Source: Geobacter sp. | GTDB lineage: Bacteria > Desulfobacterota > Desulfuromonadia > Geobacterales > Geobacteraceae | Length of the DNA stretch: 64,000 bases | NCBI GenBank assembly: GCA_003574885.1 | Contig: PJFC01000001.1 | Coordinates: 186,001-250,000 of the forward strand | Reading direction: 5' to 3' | Notes under the pieces: model-generated | Databases searched by the model: none | Seen by the model: only the letters and a program-made list of their open reading frames with translations | What the model was told of the DNA's origin: nothing | Translations under genes and position numbers: made by a program | In this document: one piece after another, positions 54,758 to 63,978 of the stretch | Numbering within the stretch: position 1 is the first letter of the stretch | Layout: the number at the start of each line of letters is the position of its first letter

Positions 54758-55672
54758 ATGAGTGCAGAAACTGTCAAACGGGAGATCAGGAGCCTGCTCA
54801 AAGAGCGTAATGCCATCCTCCTGGCCCATAACTACATGCGCGACGAGGTGCAGGAGGTCGCCGACATCACCGGCGATTCGCTTGCCCTCTCCATAGAAGC
54901 TGCCCGGGCGACTGCCGACGTGATCGTCTTCTGCGGCGTCCATTTCATGGCCGAATCGGCCTCCATTCTTGCCCCTGACAAGACAGTCCTGCTTCCGCGA
55001 CTTGACGCCGGCTGCCCCATGGCTGATATGGTGACGGTAGAAGAGTTGCGGAAACTGAAATCCCGGCACCCGGGAGTCCCGGTGGTCACCTACGTCAATT
55101 CCTCAGCTGCCGTCAAGGCGGAAAGCGACATCTGCTGCACCTCGGCCAACGCCCAGAAGGTAGTGAGCTCCCTTGCCGAGCCGGAGATCATCTTCGTTCC
55201 CGACCGTAACCTTGGGCGCTACGTGGCAAGATTCTCCACCAAGACCTTCCATTTCTGGGAAGGGTACTGTCCTACCCACGAGCGGCTCACAGCCGATACG
55301 GTCCGGCGGCTCAGGGGGGAGCACCCCGACGCACTTTTCATCTGCCATCCTGAATGCAATCCTGCCGTTGTGGATCTTGCGGACCATGTCTGCTCCACGA
55401 GCGGCATGTTCGACTATTGCCACCAAAGCCCGGGAAAGCGCTTCATCATCGGCACCGAGGCCGGCATCCTTTACCGGCTGCGGCAGGAGAACCCGGACAA
55501 GGAGTTCATCCTCGCCTCCCCAGCCCTCATCTGCCCCAACATGAAACTCACCTCCCTGGAGGATATCGCGGCGGCACTGACAACCATGGTCCCCGTGGTA
55601 AAGGTGCCGGAAGAGATTCGGGTAGCGGCGAAGAGGGCGCTGGACCGGATGCTGGCCATTCCACGGGACTAG
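54758..55672 (+). CDS. nadA: Quinolinate synthase
   Basis: 304 residues, [4Fe-4S] enzyme condensing iminoaspartate with dihydroxyacetone phosphate in NAD synthesis. Three repeats share the NadA fold; cluster Cys are in [17 protein letters not shown] and [27 protein letters not shown] is a family signature. nadB and nadC are not in the window. An inverted-repeat element with perfect 19-base ends follows immediately. Confidence 0.96.
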   Translation: MSAETVKREIRSLLKERNAILLAHNYMRDEVQEVADITGDSLALSIEAARATADVIVFCGVHFMAESASILAPDKTVLLPRLDAGCPMADMVTVEELRKLKSRHPGVPVVTYVNSSAAVKAESDICCTSANAQKVVSSLAEPEIIFVPDRNLGRYVARFSTKTFHFWEGYCPTHERLTADTVRRLRGEHPDALFICHPECNPAVVDLADHVCSTSGMFDYCHQSPGKRFIIGTEAGILYRLRQENPDKEFILASPALICPNMKLTSLEDIAAALTTMVPVVKVPEEIRVAAKRALDRMLAIPRD

Positions 55673-55673
55673 T

Positions 55674-55802
55674 GAATGCGATTTTTTCGCAATATCTGCG
55701 TAAGTCTTCGCTTGTGTGGCGTAGCGATGTTTATGCCCGTCGGGGGTACTACGCCTCCGCGCTCACCCTCGACAGCCTTGATCTTGCGAAAAAATCGCAT
55801 TC
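55674..55802. repeat. 129-bp element with perfect 19-base inverted ends
   Basis: GAATGCGATTTTTTCGCAA at 55674-55692 is exactly complementary to the 19 bases at 55784-55802. The interior GGCGTAGCGATG...GTACTACGCC matches the central block of the arg-cluster elements in the opposite orientation, with an insertion in the loop. It lies 2 bases after the nadA stop. Confidence 0.85.
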
Positions 55803-55832
55803 CCCAAAACGACTAAAAGGACAACACTTTCC

Positions 55833-56366
55833 ATGATCAGGCCTTTTCAGGGGGTTCATCCCCAGATCGCCCCTTCCGCCTTCATCGCCGAGACAGCGGT
55901 TATCATCGGCGACGTGCAGATCGGCGAGCAGAGCAGCATCTGGTACAATGTGGTAGCCCGCGGCGACGTGAACTTCATACGGATCGGCGACCGGACCAAC
56001 ATCCAGGATCTGACCATGCTCCACGTCACCCACCGAAAACACGCCGATGACCCGGGGGCACCGCTGGTCATCGGCAATGACGTTACCGTCGGCCACAGCG
56101 TCACGCTCCACGGCTGCACCATCGAAAACGGCGCCTTCATCGGCATGCAGGCAATGGTCATGGACAAGGCAGTGGTTGGCGAAGGGGCGTTGGTCGGCGC
56201 CCGCGCCCTGGTTACCGAAGGAACGGTCATCCCCCCGCACACCCTCTGGGTCGGCTCTCCCGCCAAGTACAAACGTGACCTCTCCCCTGACGAAATCGCC
56301 TGGCTCCGCAAATCACCTCAAAACTACGTCAGGTACGCCCTCGAATACATAAACGACCGGCCATGA
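55833..56366 (+). CDS. Gamma-carbonic anhydrase-like (hexapeptide repeat) protein
   Basis: 177 residues, left-handed beta-helix with repeated V/I-x-G-x-x units. The three His expected for the zinc site are present (LHVTHRK and VGHSVTLHGC). GAMMA-CA/PaaY/YrdA-type family, widely annotated as carbonic anhydrase, but many members have unproven activity. AAAAGGACAACACTTTCC precedes ATG 55833. Confidence 0.9.
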   Translation: MIRPFQGVHPQIAPSAFIAETAVIIGDVQIGEQSSIWYNVVARGDVNFIRIGDRTNIQDLTMLHVTHRKHADDPGAPLVIGNDVTVGHSVTLHGCTIENGAFIGMQAMVMDKAVVGEGALVGARALVTEGTVIPPHTLWVGSPAKYKRDLSPDEIAWLRKSPQNYVRYALEYINDRP

Positions 56367-56371
56367 ACGGC

Positions 56372-56404
56372 AGAACCCCGGCAGGGGTATCCCGCCGGGG
56401 TTCT
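56372..56404. terminator. Hairpin between convergent genes
   Basis: AGAACCCCGGC pairs with GCCGGGGTTCT (bulged by one base) around an AGGGGTATCCC loop; stable, but without a T run. It separates the carbonic anhydrase-like gene and the PAS gene. Confidence 0.6.
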
Positions 56405-56452
56405 GGTATAATGTGCCTTTGTGCCGTCGGGGAACTCGCCGGCCGCCGGTTG

Positions 56453-57469
56453 TCACTGGCACTGGCCGCTCTCATCGGTTCGAGAGAAGATGCCGCAGGT
56501 CACCAACGGCTTTCCGTTCTTGAAACTGCAGCTGATGTTTCCCCGGACCGGTAGAGTTGTGCCGTCACGTGTGATGAAGACGGCATCGATTACCCCTCCC
56601 TTTCCGGTGGCCATGAGGGTCTGGAAGAACCCCAGACAGTGTTCTTTGCAATCGGGGTGGATGATATCATGGATAGTCAGTCGGTCGATATCGCCCTCAC
56701 CGTAACCGAGGGCCTGTCGCCAGGCGCGGTTAACGTAGAGGAACGTGCCGTCGGGGGTAACCCCCTGCACCATGTCCCGGGAGTTTTCCAGGAGTATGCG
56801 AAACATTTCCTCGCTCTCCTGAAGATTCTCCATCATCTGCTTGCGCTCTGTTACCTCGTTATACACCAGTACCACGTGAGTAACTTCGCCGAATCTGTTC
56901 TTGATGGGCGCGGCTGCAACATCGTAGTGGTGTCCTCGCAATGCCCACTCCTGCCGCTGTAATCCGATCTTGCACGCCATAATTTTGGCGAAGGTGCAGT
57001 CTTCAGGGGGGACGTCCTGACCACAGAGCACCTGATTGCACGTTGAACCGAGGACATCGGTCCCTGCAGCAAGAAACATCTCCCGCAGTTTCGGATTGAA
57101 CGCCTGAATTTTCATTTCGGCATCGACCACCAGTATTCCCACGTTGGCAGCCGTCAGAATGGCCTGAATCTCGTCATTGGCAAGCTTCATTTTTTCGTTG
57201 ATCGTATTGAGGTGATCGAGTACCTGGGCAAACGAATCAGCAACGATCCCGATCGGATCCAGTTCCCGCATTGCCTTGTCATCCAGCTCCTCGGCCCGAA
57301 GCGGCAACGTCCCCATCACCCGTAACAGCTGATTCACCTTGCTCCGCATGTATTCATGGAGTTGTCGCTCCCGTTCACGCAGGAGGTCATTCTCCGCAAC
57401 CAGGCGCTGGGTCTCGCCACCCCCTGAAAGATTATCGACAACCCCCCGCAACCTCTCACCCAATTTCAT
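56453..57469 (-). CDS. Two-PAS-domain signalling protein without output domain
   Basis: 338 residues, soluble. An N-terminal coiled coil (RLVAENDLLRERERQLHEYM and onward), PAS 1 (about 100-215: AILTAANVGILVVDAEMKIQAFNP) with four Cys (CNQVLCGQDVPPEDCTFAKIMAC), and PAS 2 (about 220-330: ILLENSRDMVQGVTPDGTFLYVN). No kinase, cyclase or methyl-accepting domain follows, so it must pass its signal by protein contact. The Cys set in PAS 1 recurs in many PAS proteins and might bind a metal or Fe-S centre (inference). It lies just after the TusA-YeeE genes on the same strand. Confidence 0.85.
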   Translation of the reverse strand: MKLGERLRGVVDNLSGGGETQRLVAENDLLRERERQLHEYMRSKVNQLLRVMGTLPLRAEELDDKAMRELDPIGIVADSFAQVLDHLNTINEKMKLANDEIQAILTAANVGILVVDAEMKIQAFNPKLREMFLAAGTDVLGSTCNQVLCGQDVPPEDCTFAKIMACKIGLQRQEWALRGHHYDVAAAPIKNRFGEVTHVVLVYNEVTERKQMMENLQESEEMFRILLENSRDMVQGVTPDGTFLYVNRAWRQALGYGEGDIDRLTIHDIIHPDCKEHCLGFFQTLMATGKGGVIDAVFITRDGTTLPVRGNISCSFKNGKPLVTCGIFSRTDESGQCQ

Positions 57470-57489
57470 GACTGATCATCCCCCTGACG

Positions 57490-57750
57490 TTAATGCCCCT
57501 GTTCGACCACAATAACATAGTAGTCATCGACCCGCTGCACATTGACAGCGTACCCCATGTTCTCGACCGCATCGGGAATGGTGATCGTTGCATCCCTGTT
57601 ATCCGTTTTAATAACAAGTTGTACTTCTCCGTTGCGAAGTTGATCCTTGCAACTGTTCATTTCCTTAAGTGCTATGAGCAAAGATGCCGGGCAAATCTGA
57701 CCCCTGATGTCGAATTCCAAGACCTGAGGCGTTTTCGGTTCACTATCCAT
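57490..57750 (-). CDS. TusA-like sulfur carrier protein
   Basis: 86 residues. FDIRGQICPASLLIALKEMN holds the conserved CPxx motif (Cys about residue 20) of TusA/SirA/YedF, preceding helix 1. The closing IPDAVENMGYAVNVQRVDDYYVIVVEQG is typical. It carries persulfide (or selenide) to acceptors. Encoded about 58 bases downstream of a YeeE/YedE transporter, a common pairing. Confidence 0.92.
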   Translation of the reverse strand: MDSEPKTPQVLEFDIRGQICPASLLIALKEMNSCKDQLRNGEVQLVIKTDNRDATITIPDAVENMGYAVNVQRVDDYYVIVVEQGH

Positions 57751-57807
57751 AAGCTCCTCTTAACAGAATTGGTTGTTATATCTACTGACAGAAGCGATTT
57801 CCCAATA

Positions 57808-58932
57808 TCAATCCCTGATGATCAGTCGTGTAAGGAGTTTCCCCCCCAGCCAGGCTCCCGGAAACAGTCCCAGGACAAACAGGAGACTCTGGCTGGCCAG
57901 TATGGGCAGACCGCCAAAGACGTGCCAGACGTTACACCCAGGTGTCATACGTGATGCCAGTCCCATTACCAGACCGCCGGCAAAGGCCGAACCGTACTGT
58001 CGCAACGGAACCCGGAAATAAAAGCGGAATTCCTTTGCCAGGATGGCCGACAACAATCCCCCCAGGACAAGCCCGAGCAGGAGAGGGTATTGCACGGCAG
58101 CTACGGCATCAAATGCAGGCCCAGGACCGCCGATAAGACGCTCCTGCGTCAAAGGATACAGATAATTGAGAGGCAACCCCTTGAAGAAGGCCAGACCGGC
58201 AAAATGGCCGGGTACGATGAACTGTTCGACGAAAGCTCCCAGCTTGGTATAGGCAGTCGTGATGCCAAGCGGCATGCCAACAAGCAGGTAGGAGAAAAGT
58301 CCTGTCAGGGCAAGGAGCACAGCAGCCAGCCAGGGCTGCACGTAGCCACTTACGGCAGAGCGGCGCTGCAGCTTGCCAGTGCGAATCCAGTAGCAAAGCG
58401 GAACGGCTGCAACGGCAACGGACAACGTTATCGGCAGGAGAGGATCGATTCCAAACTCCTCCGGCAGTGTCAGCCTCCCTTTACCCAGAATGGTAGCCCG
58501 TGCAAACGCTCCCCACCAGGGATGAATCTCCCCGTACAGTGTGCTGCCGGCAATGAGGCCGATGAGGGCCACCGCACTGAGCGCACTACCCGCGCCAGCC
58601 TTGTAGAGGGTTCCCACGACACATCCGCCCGCAAGGACCATCCCCACACCGAAAAGCGCCCCGCCCGCCAGACTGGCTAAAGTCGGGGGGCCAAGCAGGG
58701 GAAAGGGGTAAAGTGGCAAAAGCCCTACCAATCGGGCTGCTTCGAAGAGGATCATGGAAACAACAACAAGGAGCAGCAATTGACGCAGCATGAACGTCTG
58801 TCGAAAGAGGAAGAGATCACGGAACGCTCCTGCCATGCAAAAACCGGCACGATGCATGATGAAGCCGGCCGCCCCCCCCAGGATCAGGGATATCGGCATG
58901 ATTACCCCGTATGCCGTCAAAGTCAACCCCAC
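57808..58932 (-). CDS. YeeE/YedE (TsuA)-family membrane transporter
   Basis: 374 residues with about nine to eleven membrane segments. Two inverted half-repeats carry the Cys/Gly motifs GGAAGFIMHRAGFCMAG, GVGMVLAGGCVVGTLYKAGAG and LASRMTPGCNVWHVFGG, whose Cys pass thiosulfate in characterised TsuA. With the TusA-like gene it forms an uptake-and-carrier pair for thiosulfate or another sulfur (possibly selenium) species. Selenium is worth considering because the window also encodes a predicted selenoprotein, but no selD is adjacent. Confidence 0.9.
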   Translation of the reverse strand: MGLTLTAYGVIMPISLILGGAAGFIMHRAGFCMAGAFRDLFLFRQTFMLRQLLLLVVVSMILFEAARLVGLLPLYPFPLLGPPTLASLAGGALFGVGMVLAGGCVVGTLYKAGAGSALSAVALIGLIAGSTLYGEIHPWWGAFARATILGKGRLTLPEEFGIDPLLPITLSVAVAAVPLCYWIRTGKLQRRSAVSGYVQPWLAAVLLALTGLFSYLLVGMPLGITTAYTKLGAFVEQFIVPGHFAGLAFFKGLPLNYLYPLTQERLIGGPGPAFDAVAAVQYPLLLGLVLGGLLSAILAKEFRFYFRVPLRQYGSAFAGGLVMGLASRMTPGCNVWHVFGGLPILASQSLLFVLGLFPGAWLGGKLLTRLIIRD

Positions 58933-58950
58933 CCTCTTCCTGCGACTTGA

Positions 58951-59337
58951 TCACGCCACCTTGAGTACCTGCACCAGTTCAGAGGGGAGTCGCTTGGCCT
59001 TCATGCCTGGTCCGACGCAAACCAGTGTCACTTGCCCCTCGACAAGAAGTTTATTATCAACATCCCTGAGGATACGCTGTCCCAAGGTGAAGGAGGTCTT
59101 ACCAACCTCCAGGACCTCTGTCTCAACCCTCACCAGGTCGTCAAGGAGTGCCGGTGCTCGGAATTCAACCGTCAAGCGAACCACCGGGAAAATACTCCCT
59201 GCGTTATGTAACTCTCCGACCGATAATCCCTTTTCTCTCAGGAACTCGGTCCGGGCCCGCTCGAAAAAATGGATATACCGGGCATGGTAGACAACTCCCC
59301 CCGCATCCGTGTCCTCATAATAAATACGCACCTTCAT
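58951..59337 (-). CDS. ybgC: Acyl-CoA thioesterase of the YbgC/4-hydroxybenzoyl-CoA thioesterase family
   Basis: 128 residues, hotdog fold. RIYYEDTDAGGVVYHARYIHFFERARTE holds the catalytic Asp and the 'YHARY' helix. YbgC is usually part of the tol-pal operon; here it lies about 9 kb from tolQ behind the YeeE gene. Hydrolyses acyl-CoA thioesters, probably linked to phospholipid metabolism. Confidence 0.93.
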   Translation of the reverse strand: MKVRIYYEDTDAGGVVYHARYIHFFERARTEFLREKGLSVGELHNAGSIFPVVRLTVEFRAPALLDDLVRVETEVLEVGKTSFTLGQRILRDVDNKLLVEGQVTLVCVGPGMKAKRLPSELVQVLKVA

Positions 59338-59689
59338 TCCCGCAATGACCTTTCTGAACTTTGCTATCGCGAAGCAGCCACCAGGGCAAACGGCATCTCA
59401 CCGTCTCGGCAACAAAAGGCAAAAAAGAATCTATAGGTCTTTCAGACTTTAATTTTTTCAGTATATCATCAAAGGAGGGCATTGGTTCAAATATTTAACG
59501 ATTCCCTACTAGTTTTTGCGGGAATCTTTTACTTGCAGACCGCAGAGAACAGAGGCTTCCCTTGCTAACAGGCTATTTCAGAAACAAAAAAAACCCCGCT
59601 TCGGCGGGGTTTTTCATGGGACCATATGCAGTCGATCGAGTGCTGCAATCGGATCACAGGCAACAGTCTAAGCGATCGACCGGTAGGAA
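59338..59689. other. Intergenic region between ybgC and the HU gene
   Basis: About 350 bases, AT-rich. It holds the HU terminator (59593-59615) and presumably the ybgC promoter; no gene or conserved RNA was recognised. Confidence 0.5.
59593..59615 (-). terminator. Rho-independent terminator downstream of the HU gene
   Basis: ACCCCGC-TTCG-GCGGGGT stable tetraloop hairpin with a run of A before (T on the minus strand) and T after, so it works on both strands. Confidence 0.9.
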
Positions 59690-59971
59690 TTACTTCTTCT
59701 TGGCAACGGCATCCTTGAGAGCCTTGCCCGGACGGAACTTGGGCACTTTAGCTGCGGCAATCTTGATTTCCTTGCCAGTCTGGGGATTTCTGCCGGTGCG
59801 GGCCTTGCGGCTGGCAACTTCGAAGCTACCGAAGCCAACCAGGGTTACCCGGTCACCCTTTTTCAGAGCGCCGCTAACCGTAGAGATGAACGCACCCACT
59901 GCCTTCTCCGCTGCAGCCTTGGTCAGACTGGCCGACTTCGCTACCGCTTCGACGAGTTCTGCTTTGGTCAT
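59690..59971 (-). CDS. DNA-binding protein HU
   Basis: 93 residues. [27 protein letters not shown] dimer helices, [26 protein letters not shown] arm with the intercalating Pro, and a Lys-rich end. Nucleoid protein. AAGGAGGGTTTACT precedes ATG 59971, with a promoter about 35-60 bases upstream. Confidence 0.97.
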   Translation of the reverse strand: MTKAELVEAVAKSASLTKAAAEKAVGAFISTVSGALKKGDRVTLVGFGSFEVASRKARTGRNPQTGKEIKIAAAKVPKFRPGKALKDAVAKKK

Positions 59972-60004
59972 AGTAAACCCTCCTTTTTGTAGTGATTCAC
60001 GAAT

Positions 60005-60032
60005 ACTATATTCATAAATTTGGCGTTTGCAA
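60005..60032 (-). promoter_or_regulatory. Promoter of the HU gene
   Basis: On the minus strand TTGCAA (60032-60027), 16 bases, TATAGT (60010-60005), in an AT-rich stretch with poly-A tracts upstream that resemble an UP element. Strong promoter expected. Confidence 0.75.
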
Positions 60033-60230
60033 GGGTTTATTTAAAAAAATTTGTTTTTTTTTACGACAGTCCCGGGTTTGCGCCAACTGCCTCCCGTATG
60101 CCGGGATAAACTCAAGGGTTGACAGAGTGCCGGAGTGCTACTTCCCTTCAGAGGCAAACATTAGTCAAAACAATTGGTTAAATCCTTACGGGGTAAGACA
60201 TTCAGCATCTTGGAGCAGGGCAGACACGCC

Positions 60231-62678
60231 CTACTCATCGTCTCCGTCATAACTTGTCGGTTCGGTCCCCGTTATAAAACATTCCGAGACACTCCCTTCA
60301 CTCCCCTGTCTGGCCAGTCGCCCGGTACGGGGATTAATGAGTGCAAAGGTGACATCGTCAGGGGGAGAAAAGCTCTGCGACGGAATGCCGGCCAGGCCAC
60401 GCTGCATGAAATCCGTCCAGATAGGAGCCGCCGCCTGCCCACCGGACCCCCCCGACCCGAGGGATTTCTCCTGGTCGTAGCCGACCCAGACTCCGGCTAC
60501 CAGTTGGGGAACGTACCCCACAAACCAGGCATCCTTCATGTCGTTGGTTGTTCCGGTCTTGCCCGCCACTGGCCGGCCGAGCGCCCTGGCACGCTGGCCG
60601 GTACCGCTCGCAACCACGCTCTCCATCAGGTTGGTCATGATGTAGGCTGTTTCCGGAGGTATAACAGGAACAGCTGTCATTTGGCTGGCCCCCTGAAGAG
60701 GCGGGGACGTTGCGGTACCATTCATGGTTAGCTTCCGGGCTGAAGTCGCGGCGGTAAAGACCGGCAACACCGGTGGAGACACTTCCTCCAGCACCTTCCC
60801 GTCACGGTCCGTAACCTTGGTGACGAAATAGGGGGTCGTCCGGTAGCCGCCTGAGGCGAACACCGCGTAAGCGCTCGTCAGTTCCATGGGGGTCACGCTT
60901 GAAGAACCGAGGGCCAGGGTGAGATTGTTATCGAGAGTCGATGTGATGCCAAGTTTTTTTGCAAATTCGATGGCGGTGGACACACCGATGGTTTCAAGGA
61001 TTTTCACGCTCACCACGTTGATGGAATTGGTAAGCGCCTCCCGCATCGTAACCGGTCCCCGATAGATGTTATCGTAGTTCTTCGGCTTCCAGGCCTTATC
61101 CCCACCACTGTCGTACTCAACCTGCGAATCGTCGATAATGGAGGCAGCCGTCAATTTTTTGCTGTCAATGGCCGCACCGTAGATGATCGGCTTGAATGCG
61201 GAGCCGGGATTACGCTTGGCCTGCATGGCACGATTGAACTGGCTTTTTTTGAAGTCGTATCCCCCCACCATGGCCCGTACCCCACCGGTGCGCGGATCGA
61301 TTGCGATCAACGCAGCCTGGGCCAACGGTTCCTGGTCAAGGGCAAAGACCGCCCCCCCTTTGTTCGCATCAGGCGTCAGCACCGACACTTCGATAACCGC
61401 ACCAAGGGGGAGAGCTTTTCCCTTTACATCCGTCGGCTTGCCGTAACTGTTGACCAGAGTCACTTTGCCGGCCCACGCCATGTTCTTGCGGGTGAGAAGG
61501 CCGGTCCGGTCGCCGACGCGCACCGTCACATCCCCCTTGACGGGATTCACCGCCGTCACCACCCCCTGGTAGGTCACCCCCTGCTTGAGGGAGGCAGAGT
61601 CGATGCCATCCTCAACCTTTTTGCAGAAATCGTCCAGTTCCGTTTCGTTCAGGTATTTGAGAGGACCTCGGAAACCCTGGCGCTTGTCCACCGCCTTGAG
61701 GCCGTTCACCACCGCGTCATAGGCCGATTTCTGCATTTCGGCGTTCATGGTGGTATAAATCTTCAGCCCTTCCTTGTAGAGCCGGTCTTCGCCATATTTT
61801 TCCTCAAGCTGAATGCGCACCTGCTCCAGGAAATAGGCCGACTGGTCACTGTTGACCTTCTTCAGAGAACGGATGACGATCGGCATATTCTGGGCATGGA
61901 CAGCCTCGGCCTCGGTGATGAACCCTTCCTTTACCATCCGGTCCAACACGTACTTCTGCCTCTCCCGCGCCTTATCCAGGTGCTTGATGGGGGAATAGGA
62001 ATTAGGTGCCTTGGGAAGCCCTGCCAGCATAGCCATTTCCGCGAGGTTGAGCTGATCCACCTCTTTGCCGAAGTAGGTCTCCGCCGCCAGTTGCACGCCG
62101 TAGGCACCGGCCCCCATGTAGATCTGGTTCAGATAGATGTAGAGGATTTCGTCCTTCGAAAGTCTCTTTTCCATTCGTGTAGCAAGAATCGCTTCCTTGA
62201 GCTTGCGGGAGAATTTCTTCTCCGGCGTCAGAAGCATGGACTTTGCCACCTGCTGGGTGATGGTGGATGCCCCCTCCTTTTTCCGCAGGGAAATGAGATT
62301 CTTGAAGGCTGCCCTGGCGATCCCCAGATAATCGATCCCCTTGTGCGTATAAAAGTTGGCATCCTCCGCCGCAACGAACGCCTGGATAAGCTTCTTGGGA
62401 ATTTTGTCCACCGGCACCACCGTTCGTCGCTCCAGGTAGAACTCGCCGACCAGATTGCCGTCCGCTCCGAACACCTGGGAGACGATTGGTGGCTTGTAGT
62501 CGGCCAGCCGGTCCACCTTGGGCAGTGTGGCCATGAGAAAGAGAAAATAGACGCCCAGGGCGACGAGGGCGATCACACCCATGACGACTACGGCAAGGAG
62601 GAGTTTTTTCCCCAGCCTTTTCTCTGGATTACGCGGTAGGCGACGTTTAACCTGCTGTTGTCCCTGGTAAAGCTGCAT
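60231..62678 (-). CDS. mrcA: Penicillin-binding protein 1A (bifunctional peptidoglycan synthase)
   Basis: 815 residues. One N-terminal membrane helix (LLLAVVVMGVIALVALGVYF). Glycosyltransferase domain (about 70-250) with catalytic Glu in AFVAAEDANFYTHKGIDYLG and STITQQVAKSMLL. An OB-like insert (about 370-440). Transpeptidase domain with nucleophile Ser in GSAFKPIIYG, SIN in LTNSINVVSVK and KTGTTND. Polymerises and cross-links peptidoglycan. Typical PBP1A length. Confidence 0.96.
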   Translation of the reverse strand: MQLYQGQQQVKRRLPRNPEKRLGKKLLLAVVVMGVIALVALGVYFLFLMATLPKVDRLADYKPPIVSQVFGADGNLVGEFYLERRTVVPVDKIPKKLIQAFVAAEDANFYTHKGIDYLGIARAAFKNLISLRKKEGASTITQQVAKSMLLTPEKKFSRKLKEAILATRMEKRLSKDEILYIYLNQIYMGAGAYGVQLAAETYFGKEVDQLNLAEMAMLAGLPKAPNSYSPIKHLDKARERQKYVLDRMVKEGFITEAEAVHAQNMPIVIRSLKKVNSDQSAYFLEQVRIQLEEKYGEDRLYKEGLKIYTTMNAEMQKSAYDAVVNGLKAVDKRQGFRGPLKYLNETELDDFCKKVEDGIDSASLKQGVTYQGVVTAVNPVKGDVTVRVGDRTGLLTRKNMAWAGKVTLVNSYGKPTDVKGKALPLGAVIEVSVLTPDANKGGAVFALDQEPLAQAALIAIDPRTGGVRAMVGGYDFKKSQFNRAMQAKRNPGSAFKPIIYGAAIDSKKLTAASIIDDSQVEYDSGGDKAWKPKNYDNIYRGPVTMREALTNSINVVSVKILETIGVSTAIEFAKKLGITSTLDNNLTLALGSSSVTPMELTSAYAVFASGGYRTTPYFVTKVTDRDGKVLEEVSPPVLPVFTAATSARKLTMNGTATSPPLQGASQMTAVPVIPPETAYIMTNLMESVVASGTGQRARALGRPVAGKTGTTNDMKDAWFVGYVPQLVAGVWVGYDQEKSLGSGGSGGQAAAPIWTDFMQRGLAGIPSQSFSPPDDVTFALINPRTGRLARQGSEGSVSECFITGTEPTSYDGDDE

Positions 62679-62907
62679 AGAGGCAAACTCCTCTGTAACG
62701 TCAGGATTGATGCCGGAAAACGGCTGTTCATTATCGCAGATTGACTGGCGAATTCAAGCAGATAATAGACACGCCTCCCATCGGGGAAAGGGGTTACTGC
62801 AACTTTCCGGCATCCTTTCCCTTGGCAACCTGCTTGATTTCAACTATTCTTGGGAAACGTGTCCTTCGACTCCATCAGTAGTCATATCGTGTACAGAGAA
62901 AGGGATA

Positions 62908-63978
62908 ATGAACTGGAACGAATCGTATAAAGATCTTTACGGTCACACCAACAGGTCTGCGCATCAATCAGTACATCTCCTGGCAGTCATATTCTGTCTC
63001 TGCTGGCTGCTTTCGACCCCGGCCACTGCAAGGAGCGCGGAGATTACGCCCTTCCACACTTTCAACCAGAGCCCGCTGGTCCAGATATTCGGCCTGCCGG
63101 CAGCGGAGGATGCATTCCTGCAACCTGCCGATCGCACCTGGACTTTTCTTGGCACCGACATTGCCAACAACTTTGCAGGAAATACAGCCTCACACGAAGA
63201 GTTACTGATCGACGGTGAAAGTTACCGGATAACCATGGCGTTCCGCCATGGCATCTCGGACAATATTGAGGTAGGAATGGATATCCCGTTCGTTGGGCAC
63301 GGAGCGGGGGTTTTTGACCATTTCATCGAAGAGTGGCACGATTTCTTCGGACTCCCCGAAGGAGGGCGGAAGGAAGCACCGACTAACCGCCTCCTGTATA
63401 CCTACAGCCGGGACGGCCAGGAACGGCTTCGGCTTGACGATTCAAATTTCGGTCTCGGAGACATTCGCCTCATCGGCGGCCTGCAGCTGTACAAGGACCG
63501 TCAGACCTGCCAACGGGCCGTTGCCCTCCGTGCCAGCATAAAGCTCCCTACGGGAAGCATCTCAAAGCTCCATGGCAGCGGCAGTACCGATGTCGCTCTC
63601 TGGCTCGACGCCAGTGACGATTATCGGTTATCGGGACGCTGGGGACATATGACGCTGTTCGGCTCTGCGGGCGGAATGGCACTGACCAACGGTGATGTAC
63701 TGTCGGACCAGCAACGCAACTTCGCCGGCTTCGGCTGCCTTGGTTTCGGCTGGTCGCCACTGGAGTGGCTGGCTTTCAAAAGCGAGATATCCGCCCATTC
63801 TCCCTTTTATCGCGGCAGCGACCTGCCGGAACTGACCGACCCCTCCTGCCTGCTCACCATCGGCGGCACCCTGGCATTTTCACCGGACACGGCACTGGAC
63901 ATCGGAGTGTCAGAAGACCTCGTCGTCTCCACCGCTCCCGACGTGGCTCTCCACCTGGGGCTAAGCCACCGGTTCTGA
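62908..63978 (+). CDS. DUF3187 family outer-membrane-type protein
   Basis: 356 residues from ATG 62908 (GAGAAAGGG before it); the frame extends up to 62707 without a good start. N-terminal signal sequence (VHLLAVIFCLCWLLSTPATARS), then alternating amphipathic strands (SYRITMAFRHGISDNIEVGMDIPFVGHG; ALRASIKLPTGS; ALDIGVSEDLVV) ending LHLGLSHRF, with terminal Phe as in outer-membrane beta-barrels. Probably a small barrel of unknown transport role. Divergent from mrcA. Confidence 0.82.
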   Translation: MNWNESYKDLYGHTNRSAHQSVHLLAVIFCLCWLLSTPATARSAEITPFHTFNQSPLVQIFGLPAAEDAFLQPADRTWTFLGTDIANNFAGNTASHEELLIDGESYRITMAFRHGISDNIEVGMDIPFVGHGAGVFDHFIEEWHDFFGLPEGGRKEAPTNRLLYTYSRDGQERLRLDDSNFGLGDIRLIGGLQLYKDRQTCQRAVALRASIKLPTGSISKLHGSGSTDVALWLDASDDYRLSGRWGHMTLFGSAGGMALTNGDVLSDQQRNFAGFGCLGFGWSPLEWLAFKSEISAHSPFYRGSDLPELTDPSCLLTIGGTLAFSPDTALDIGVSEDLVVSTAPDVALHLGLSHRF

